Shown: in pieces, positions 6,512-10,419 of the stretch
Layout of the letters: the number at the start of each line of letters is the position of its first letter
How positions within the stretch are numbered: position 1 is the stretch's first letter
Assembly (NCBI GenBank): GCA_023453655.1
Contig: JAEXTE010000274.1
Span: 1-10,419 of the forward strand
Source of the DNA: Pseudomonadota bacterium
GTDB lineage: Bacteria; Pseudomonadota; Gammaproteobacteria; Xanthomonadales; Xanthomonadaceae
DNA length: 10,419 nucleotides
Reading direction: 5' to 3'
The notes under the pieces: generated by a model
The model's database searches: none
Seen by the model: the letters and a program-made list of their open reading frames with translations, nothing else
Told to the model about the DNA's origin: nothing
Position numbers and translations under genes: made by a program

Positions 6512-6979
6512 TCAGCCGGCGGGCTCGAGCACGATCGGGCGGGTCACGGTGAGCTTGTTGGACGTGTAGAGGATGGCGATCTCCGAGAAGATCACCTGGC
6601 CGCCGCTGTCGGGCGCGACGAACAGCACGATCTCGTTGTCCTCTTCGCGCAGCACCCCTGGCGCGATCACCTCGTGCCAGGACTGGGCGCCGCCCTCGCC
6701 GCCCTGGAACTGGAACTCGGCCGAACCGTTGACGCGGACCGAGAAGCGCGAGCCGGCCAGGTACCGGGTGCGGAACAGCAGCACCGCCGGCAGGCTGCGG
6801 ATCACGCCCGGAGCGTCGAGCTGCTGCAGGTGCAGGTCGCCGTGCGGGTGCTGGTCGCTGGGGATCAGGAAGCCGCCGTCCGAGCCGGGCACCACGAGGA
6901 AGCGGGCGACGTTCGGCTCCTCGAAGGTGGGCAGCGTGGGCAGCGGGCGGGTCTGGAGGTGGGGCCGGGTGGTGTGCAT
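6512..6979 (-). CDS. Hypothetical beta-rich protein, possible jelly-roll fold
   Basis: I do not recognise the family. The 155-residue product starts at the ATG at 6979 with AGGAG seven bases upstream, so it is very likely real. After a Thr/Pro-rich N-terminus (MHTTRPHLQTRPLPTLPTF) the rest is alternating hydrophobic beta-strand sequence: ARFLVVPGSDGGFLIPS, then VIRSLPAVLLFRTRYL, then FSVRVNGSAEFQFQ. It continues with SWHEVIAPGVL, EEDNEIVLFVA and GQVIFSEIAILYTS. The order VNG, W, and N-E-I-V-L-F-V resembles galactose-binding-like or jelly-roll beta-sandwich domains, where a ligand site faces a concave sheet; this is a fold guess only. There is no signal peptide or membrane segment. It is flanked by hairpins at 6465-6485 and 7100-7130, suggesting a monocistronic unit. 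Confidence 0.78.
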   Translation of the reverse strand: MHTTRPHLQTRPLPTLPTFEEPNVARFLVVPGSDGGFLIPSDQHPHGDLHLQQLDAPGVIRSLPAVLLFRTRYLAGSRFSVRVNGSAEFQFQGGEGGAQSWHEVIAPGVLREEDNEIVLFVAPDSGGQVIFSEIAILYTSNKLTVTRPIVLEPAG

Positions 6980-7099
6980 GGGCGAACTCCTGCTGGCGCG
7001 CGTGTCCACGCGGCGCCCGGTGCCCCTGCACAGCCAACAACGCGCCGCCCGCGCGTTCGCGGCCAGCGTCCGGAAGACCCGGAATGCGTCGCCCACAAC

Positions 7100-7130
7100 G
7101 CCACGACCCCGGACGGGCCGGGGTCGTGGC
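7100..7130 (-). terminator. Strong intrinsic-type hairpin after the DUF2383 gene
   Basis: GCCACGACCCCGG (7100-7112), loop ACGGG, CCGGGGTCGTGGC (7118-7130) is a perfect 13-bp stem with a 5-base loop. It lies 22 bases past the minus-strand stop at 7153. No long T tract follows (GTTGTGG on the minus strand), so termination may rely on stem stability or on Rho. Position and stem quality support a terminator. Confidence 0.7.
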
Positions 7131-7152
7131 AACGCCATTCGCAAGGTGCCGC

Positions 7153-7602
7153 TTAGCTGGCCTTCTTCAACGCCATCTTGCGGCTGCGCATGATGTCGTG
7201 GCACTCGATCACGCGCGGCAGGTACTTCTGCGCGGCGGCGCGGGCCTGCGGCGGGGTGTCGGCGTCGTCGACGGTGTCCTTGAACGCGTCGAGCAGGCGA
7301 TCCTCGAGCTCTTCGAGTTCGGCGACGTAGGCATAGTCGGTATCGCCCATGGCGGCGCGCGCCTTGGCATACACCTGGCGCACCGAGCCCACCATCGTGC
7401 CGTGGTCGGCCGGGTCGCCGCCGGCGGCCGCGACGTCCGCGGTCAGGCCGGAGACGATGTCGCGCTTGTGGCCGGCCATCTTCTGGAACAGCGCGGCGAG
7501 TTCGGGGTTGCCGACCTTGCCGGCGGCCTCGGTGTAGAAATCGCTGCCGTCGCGCGCGATCTCGATGAGGTCGTTGAGGGTGTGCTGGATCTTCTTGTCC
7601 AT
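7153..7602 (-). CDS. PA2169 family four-helix-bundle protein (DUF2383)
   Basis: Ferritin-like protein of 149 residues, the usual family length. It opens MDKKIQHTLNDLIEIARDGS, then DFYTEAAGKVGNPELAALFQ and KMAGHKRDIVSGL. It continues with TMVGSVRQVYAKARAAM, EELEDRLLDAFKDTVDD and YLPRVIECHDIMRSRK, giving four amphipathic helices. Glu, Asp and His residues at ferritin-like positions (FYTEAA, HKRD, ECHD) could bind a metal pair, but this is inference. Relatives are linked to general stress and stationary-phase responses; biochemical function is not established. The ATG at 7602 is chosen over 7704 because AGGAG precedes it and the extra 34 residues do not resemble the family. It is divergent from the KTSC-like gene across 137 bp of shared promoter region and ends in a strong hairpin. 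Confidence 0.9.
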   Translation of the reverse strand: MDKKIQHTLNDLIEIARDGSDFYTEAAGKVGNPELAALFQKMAGHKRDIVSGLTADVAAAGGDPADHGTMVGSVRQVYAKARAAMGDTDYAYVAELEELEDRLLDAFKDTVDDADTPPQARAAAQKYLPRVIECHDIMRSRKMALKKAS

Positions 7603-7739
7603 GTGCAGGGTCTCCTGAATACGTGGGCACCACTGTCGGCAATCGGCGATGAAGCCAACGTCGACCTTTGCGTCGAAGATGAACGCATGCGTGTTCCGGT
7701 TCACGTGCGGCGCGACGCCGAGATGGCAGGCTCGCGCCC
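7603..7739. promoter_or_regulatory. Divergent promoter region
   Basis: These 137 bases separate the divergent DUF2383 (minus) and KTSC-like (plus) genes, so both promoters must lie here unless one is internal to a neighbour. It is slightly richer in A/T than its surroundings. I could not identify a convincing -35/-10 pair or operator on either strand. Confidence 0.45.
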
Positions 7740-7988
7740 ATGGCCCGCCACGTTTCCGCGATGACGCCGTACCGCGCCGGCGAGGACGATTCCGGAATCG
7801 TCGCCTACGCCTGCGGGCCGCGCTGGATCGACATCCGTTTCCGCCACGGCGGCACCTACCGTTACGACGACCGGCATCCCGGCGCGCTGCACGTGATGGA
7901 AATGCAGCGGCTGGCCGAGGCTGGCGACGGACTCAACACCTATATCAACCAGCACGTGCGCGACGACTACGCGGCGCGCCTCGACTGA
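7740..7988 (+). CDS. Small KTSC-like protein
   Basis: An 82-residue soluble protein starting at the ATG at 7740; AGG lies about nine bases upstream, and a second in-frame ATG at 7761 has nothing. The core SGIVAYACGPRWIDIRFRHG, then GTYRYDDRHPGALHVM and GLNTYINQHVRDDYAARLD, has the layout of the KTSC domain: a short beta hairpin with F-x-x-G-x-x-Y-x-Y, then helices ending in N-x-x-I. Many KTSC proteins are phage- or plasmid-associated, but this one sits among chromosomal stress genes and its composition matches its neighbours. Function is unknown. The match is by pattern and is moderately secure. Confidence 0.72.
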   Translation: MARHVSAMTPYRAGEDDSGIVAYACGPRWIDIRFRHGGTYRYDDRHPGALHVMEMQRLAEAGDGLNTYINQHVRDDYAARLD

Positions 7989-8006
7989 TCCCGCCGACGA
8001 GCGTCC

Positions 8007-8047
8007 AAAAAAAAGGCCGCCGCCCGCCCGGAGGCGGAGCGGCGGCC
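8007..8047 (-). terminator. Rho-independent terminator of the FAS1-DUF378 unit
   Basis: On the minus strand, GGCCGCCGC pairs with GCGGCGGCC (8039-8047 with 8015-8023). An inner CCGCC/GGCGG stem has a single bulged base, and the stem is followed by eight T residues (A8 at 8007-8014 on the plus strand). It lies 12 bases after the DUF378 stop at 8060. The plus-strand KTSC-like gene ends at 7988 and also runs into this hairpin, but without a T tract in its direction. Confidence 0.93.
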
Positions 8048-8059
8048 CGCGCCACGCAC

Positions 8060-8287
8060 TCAGTGGTGGGCCTGGGCACGCACCTCGCCGGCGCTCGCGG
8101 CCTTGGTCAGCGGGAGGATCTGCCAAAGCGCGGAGAGACCGACCAGCACGTACACCAGTCGCGCCAGCGGCGCATCCTGGCCGCCGAACAGCGCCGCGAC
8201 GAGGTCGAACTGCATGGCGCCGACCAGGCCCCAGTTGATGCCGCCGATGATCACCAGCAGCAGGGTCACGATGTTGATTGCCTTCAT
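8060..8287 (-). CDS. DUF378 family small membrane protein
   Basis: A 75-residue protein with two transmembrane helices: about 4-24 (INIVTLLLVIIGGINWGLVG) and about 42-60 (ARLVYVLVGLSALWQILPLT). GGINWGLVG plus FDLVAALFG and the LVYVLVGLSALW block are the DUF378 signature (YuzA-like). The family's function is unknown; it is widespread and probably sits in the inner membrane. GGAG lies nine bases upstream of the ATG at 8287. It follows the fasciclin gene after 33 bp and ends in a strong terminator, so the two form a compact operon. The C-terminal tail (KAASAGEVRAQAHH) is short and polar. Confidence 0.92.
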   Translation of the reverse strand: MKAINIVTLLLVIIGGINWGLVGAMQFDLVAALFGGQDAPLARLVYVLVGLSALWQILPLTKAASAGEVRAQAHH

Positions 8288-8320
8288 GGGATGTTGCTCC
8301 GGGGGATGGGGGACGGGAGA

Positions 8321-8857
8321 TCAGCTGCCCGGGACCAGGACCTTGTCGATCACGTGGATCACGCCGTTGCTGGCGTTGACGTCGGCCTGGAGCACGCGCG
8401 CGCCCTGTACGGTGACCGCGCCGCCGGTGGCGGCGATGTCGAGGCCGGCGCCGTTGACGGTGGTGGCTTCGTCCATGCCCGCGACCTTCGCGGCCGGGTG
8501 GCGGCCGGGGACCACGTGGTAGGTCAGCACGGCGACCAGCTGGTCGCGGTTCTCCGGCTTGAGCAGGTTGTCGACCGTGCCGGCGGGCAGGGCGGCGAAG
8601 GCCGCGTCGGTCGGCGCGAACACCGTGAACGGGCCGTCGCCCTTGAGCGTGTCGACCAGGCCGGCGGCCTTGAGCGCGGCGGCCAGGGTATTGAACTGGC
8701 CGGCCGCGACCGCGGTGTCGACGATGTCGGACTGGGCCTGGCTGGCGGGCGCTGCCGCGGTGCCGGGGGCGGCGACGGCCAGCGGCGTGGCGAGGCCCAG
8801 CGACAGGGCCAGCAGCAGGGGGCGGATGCGGGAGGAATTGTGCGTGGCGGACTGCAT
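8321..8857 (-). CDS. Secreted fasciclin (FAS1) domain protein
   Basis: A 178-residue protein with a signal peptide (hydrophobic core [15 protein letters not shown], likely cleavage after about residue 30) and a single FAS1 domain from about 44 to the end. FAS1 hallmarks are present: H1 motif [16 protein letters not shown] (75-90), the YH motif LTYHVVPG (111-118) and H2 motif [13 protein letters not shown] (164-176). FAS1 domains mediate adhesion or envelope interactions; in bacteria single-domain secreted forms are common and mostly uncharacterised. It is expected in the periplasm or outside the cell. GGAG six bases before the ATG at 8857 supports the start. It is the first gene of the unit with DUF378 and is divergent from the MerR-B12 regulator, whose compound palindrome lies 58-88 bases upstream of its start. 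Confidence 0.95.
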   Translation of the reverse strand: MQSATHNSSRIRPLLLALSLGLATPLAVAAPGTAAAPASQAQSDIVDTAVAAGQFNTLAAALKAAGLVDTLKGDGPFTVFAPTDAAFAALPAGTVDNLLKPENRDQLVAVLTYHVVPGRHPAAKVAGMDEATTVNGAGLDIAATGGAVTVQGARVLQADVNASNGVIHVIDKVLVPGS

Positions 8858-8915
8858 GGCGAACTCCGGTATTGGTTGGACGGCGCCAGTCTTGCCGTCG
8901 CACCGTTAGTCGCCC

Positions 8916-8945
8916 GTACAAGTCGTGCATGCACGAAAGTTGTAC
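8916..8945. promoter_or_regulatory. Compound palindromic operator between FAS1 and MerR genes
   Basis: GTACAA (8916-8921) and TTGTAC (8940-8945) form inverted arms around CGTGCATGCACG (8924-8935), a perfect 12-base palindrome. The spacers are unequal (GT on the left, AAAG on the right), so this is two nested palindromes rather than one. GTACA/TGTAC half-sites are, as I recall, typical of LitR/CarH-type regulators. It ends ten bases before the MerR ATG. TACATT (8943-8948) resembles a -10 box for that gene. Operator function is inferred. Confidence 0.65.
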
Positions 8946-8955
8946 ATTCCCCGGC

Positions 8956-9849
8956 ATGTTCCCGGTCAAGGCAGCCGCCGAGCTGAGCGGCCTCACCCCC
9001 GAAACCCTGCGCGCCTGGGAGCGGCGCCACGACGCCGTGGTGCCGCACCGCGATGCCAAGGGCCGGCGGCTGTACGACAGCGCGATGGTCGAGCGGCTGG
9101 CGCGCCTGCACCGGCTGACCGCGCGCGGCCATCCGATCCGCGACCTTGCCCGGCTCGACGATGCCGCCTTGGAGCGTCTCGCGGACGAGGCCCGCAGCGC
9201 CGGCTACGGCGGGGTCGAGGCCTTGCCCGAGCGCATGCTCGACGCGGTGGCCGACTATCGCGTGGACGAGTTCGACCGCGACCTGTCGGTGGCGATCGCC
9301 ACGTTGCCGGTGCCCATCCTGGTCAACCGGGTGGTGATGCCGCTGCTGCGCGAGGTGGGCGTGCGCTGGGCCGACGGGCGCCTGGCGATCGCGCAGGAGC
9401 GACTGGTGAGCAGCCTGCTGCGCGCGCGCCTGCTGTCGATCCTCAACCAGCACCCGCGCGAGCAGCGGCCGCGGATCCTGTTCGCCACCCTGCCGGGCGA
9501 GCCGCACGAGCTCGGCCTGCTCGGCGCTGCGCTGCAGGCGCACGAGGCCGGTGCGCCGGTGCTCTACCTCGGGACGGAGCTGCCGGCGGTGGAGCTGCTG
9601 CGCGTGGTCGAACGGCTCGAGGCCTCGGCCGTGGCGCTGAGTTCGATCGACCCCGGACAGGCCCGCGCCGCGCTGGAGCAGCTGCACCTGCTGGATGCGG
9701 GCCTGCCTGGAGACGTCCCGGTGTGGCTGGGCGGCGCGAACGCGCGCTACCTGGTCGAGGCGCTGGGCGTCGAACGGGTACGGCTGGTGACCGATCCGGC
9801 GACGTTGGCGCGGCTGGTGCGCAGGCGTGCGGGGCGGGGGCGGCGCTAG
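8956..9849 (+). CDS. MerR family regulator with cobalamin-binding domain (CarH/LitR-like)
   Basis: A 297-residue regulator. Residues 3-70 form the MerR helix-turn-helix (VKAAAELSGLTPETLRAWER, then RRLYDSAMVERLARLHRLTA, then GHPIRDLARL). About 88-165 is the four-helix domain that caps B12 in CarH, and 172-297 is a Rossmann-like B12-binding domain containing LPGEPHELGLLGAAL. Here H184 (E-x-H-x-x-G) is the expected lower cobalt ligand. The cap motif, W-x9-EH in CarH, reads W138-x9-E148-R149, and the residue after W138 is Ala, where Thermus CarH has the His that ligates cobalt after illumination. Light or B12 sensing may therefore differ. CarH/LitR proteins repress light-induced genes in the dark. 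The start at 8956 gives the usual MerR N-terminus; ATG at 8929 is an alternative within the operator. No Shine-Dalgarno precedes either, so a leaderless mRNA is possible. Confidence 0.88.
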   Translation: MFPVKAAAELSGLTPETLRAWERRHDAVVPHRDAKGRRLYDSAMVERLARLHRLTARGHPIRDLARLDDAALERLADEARSAGYGGVEALPERMLDAVADYRVDEFDRDLSVAIATLPVPILVNRVVMPLLREVGVRWADGRLAIAQERLVSSLLRARLLSILNQHPREQRPRILFATLPGEPHELGLLGAALQAHEAGAPVLYLGTELPAVELLRVVERLEASAVALSSIDPGQARAALEQLHLLDAGLPGDVPVWLGGANARYLVEALGVERVRLVTDPATLARLVRRRAGRGRR

Positions 9850-9907
9850 CGGGTCGGCGGGACGCGATCGGGCGCAGGGGCGCGATCATCGGCGTGGCGA
9901 CCGGAGG

Positions 9908-9943
9908 CCCCCACCCCAACCCTCCCCCGCAGGCGGGGGAGGG
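9908..9943 (-). repeat. GC-rich palindromic intergenic element
   Basis: CCCTCCCCCGC (9920-9930) and GCGGGGGAGGG (9933-9943) are perfect 11-bp inverted arms, preceded by CCCCCACCCCAA. This is the best-preserved copy of the element in the window. It lies about 60 bases after the MerR stop, so it may also end that transcript. I recognise this type as a common intergenic repeat of Xanthomonadaceae. Confidence 0.75.
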
Positions 9944-9957
9944 AGTACGCCCCCACC

Positions 9958-10074
9958 AGCGCTGAAGCCGACCCCGCAGCGCTGAAGTCGGCGACGCGGC
10001 TAGGAAGCCGACGGCGCGACGGTGGAAGTCGACGGCACGACGATGGAAGCCGACGACGCGGCGGTGGACGAGTG
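9958..10074 (+). repeat. Tandem repeat, 20-21-bp unit, about 5-6 copies
   Basis: The motif GAAG(C/T)CG recurs at 9964, 9984, 10004, 10025 and 10046, with a degenerate copy at 10067. Spacings are 20, 20, 21, 21 and 21. The approximate unit is GGAAGYCGACGRCGCGACGR. Copies 4 and 5 are the closest match. Read on the minus strand the 21-base period gives FHRRAV(D/G) heptads, but nothing else suggests coding. It is a small minisatellite between palindromic elements. Confidence 0.75.
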
Positions 10075-10105
10075 GAACCGGTCCAGTCCCGGAGCCGCGC
10101 AACCG

Positions 10106-10147
10106 CTCCTCCCTCCGCCTAGCGGGGGCAGGCTGGGAGGGGGTGGC
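10106..10147 (+). repeat. GC-rich palindromic element, near-tandem copy 1
   Basis: CTCCTCCCTCCGC, CT, AGCGGGGG, then GGCTGGGAGGGGGTGGCTCAG. It shares its layout with the copies starting at 10210 and 10328, and with the element at 9908-9943 read in the opposite direction. The following spacer (CTGTTCCCACCCCGCAGCC, then CACCCGCTGCCGCACG) is also repeated after copy 2. Confidence 0.7.
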
Positions 10148-10209
10148 TCAGCTCGCCGCGTCCCTGTTCCCACCCCGCAGCCAGTCCACCCGCTGCCGCA
10201 CGCGTTCGG

Positions 10210-10254
10210 CTCCTCCCTCCGCGCAGCGGGGAGGACTGGGAGGGGGGCGGCTCA
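10210..10254 (+). repeat. GC-rich palindromic element, near-tandem copy 2
   Basis: CTCCTCCCTCCGCGCAGCGG, then GGAGGACTGGGAGGGGGGCG and GCTCAG. It begins 104 bases after copy 1. The spacer after it repeats the copy 1 spacer, with about 14 extra bases before the next GTTCGG, so the duplicated unit is longer than the hairpin itself. Confidence 0.7.
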
Positions 10255-10327
10255 GCTCACCCTGCCTCTGTTCCCATCCCCGCAGCCGGTTCACCCGCTG
10301 CCGCACGCCGTTGCCCCACCCGTTCGG

Positions 10328-10375
10328 TACCTCCCTCCGCGCAGCGGGGAGAGGCGGGGAAGGGGGGTGGCTCAG
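10328..10375 (+). repeat. GC-rich palindromic element, near-tandem copy 3
   Basis: CCTCCCTCCGCGCAGCGGGG, then AGAGGCGGGGAAGGGGGGTG and GCTCAG, 118 bases after copy 2 and preceded by the same GTTCGG. The spacer after it is diverged and runs off the window, so the array may continue. Confidence 0.65.
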
Positions 10376-10419
10376 TACGTCGCGCCCTGTTCCCCCTCCG
10401 CGGCCCGGCCCCCCGCCGC

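Larger units (their letters stand above)
9850..10419. other. Non-coding region at right edge
   Basis: No convincing gene in these 570 bases on either strand. Open frames here are extensions of antisense frames to the MerR gene, or low-complexity translations of the repeats. The content is a GC-rich palindromic element, a 20-21-bp tandem array and three near-tandem copies of a related element, each listed separately. Confidence 0.7.

Noticed and set aside
5174..7156. Long plus-strand open frame (660 codons) across egtB and its upstream gene
   Set aside because: It is antisense to egtB and the 6512-6979 gene, and its translation is Arg/Gly/Ala/His-rich with no domain, as expected for a GC-rich shadow frame.
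7603..7704. N-terminal extension of the DUF2383 protein to an ATG at 7704
   Set aside because: The extra residues do not resemble the family; the ATG at 7602 has AGGAG upstream and gives the standard length.
8872..8955. N-terminal extension of the MerR protein to ATGs at 8872 or 8929
   Set aside because: It would place coding sequence across the palindromic operator and add residues ahead of a normal MerR N-terminus. The 8929 start is kept only as an alternative.
9443..10102. Minus-strand frame with FHRRAV heptad repeats
   Set aside because: The heptads come from the 21-base tandem repeat; the rest of the frame is antisense to the MerR gene with no domain.
9958..10419. Possible CRISPR array
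   Set aside because: The units are contiguous or 104-118 bp apart, imperfect, and have no unique uniform spacers; no cas gene is present.

Overview
The window is very GC-rich, with gene-dense blocks separated by GC-rich repeat-bearing spacers. Protein composition, an EgtB-EgtD pair, a DUF6630 protein, and intergenic repeats of the CTCCCTCCCCCGC...GCGGGGGAGGG type suggest a gammaproteobacterial chromosome, most likely Xanthomonadaceae (Lysobacter/Luteimonas-like). The taxonomic call is inference from family memory. I see no tRNA, rRNA, transposase, integrase or CRISPR array.

Left block (1-2233): a minus-strand unit of an Atu4866-domain protein, an SDR oxidoreductase and the start of an exported protein that runs off the left edge. 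The last two overlap by four bases (GTGA). A divergent LysR regulator (1337-2233) faces the unit. A perfect 6-bp-arm palindrome with T-N11-A geometry abuts the LysR start codon and overlaps a -10-like TAGAAT, suggesting an autoregulated, leaderless regulator.

Middle block (2256-6979): a small membrane protein (minus), then about 520 bases of non-coding repeat-rich DNA, then an excalibur-domain protein (plus). After these come DUF6630, egtD and egtB, all on the minus strand. egtB and egtD form the ergothioneine core; egtD starts with TTG overlapping the egtB stop. Upstream of egtB, separated by a hairpin, is an unrecognised beta-rich protein (6512-6979).

Right block (6980-9849): a PA2169-type ferritin-like stress protein (DUF2383, minus) with a 13-bp-stem terminator hairpin, divergent from a small KTSC-like protein (plus). 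Then comes a minus-strand pair of a secreted fasciclin protein and a DUF378 membrane protein, ending in a textbook terminator (hairpin plus T8). Divergent from that pair is a MerR-type regulator with a C-terminal cobalamin-binding module (CarH/LitR architecture). Its upper-face motif reads W-x9-ER instead of W-x9-EH. A compound palindrome (GTACAA/TTGTAC arms around CGTGCATGCACG) lies between the two units.

Right edge (9850-10419): no gene. It holds a 20-21-bp tandem repeat and four copies of a GC-rich palindromic element, three of them in near-tandem.

The most interesting unit is the atypical MerR-B12 regulator with its compound operator and the divergent FAS1-DUF378 pair. I cannot show that it is an undescribed system.
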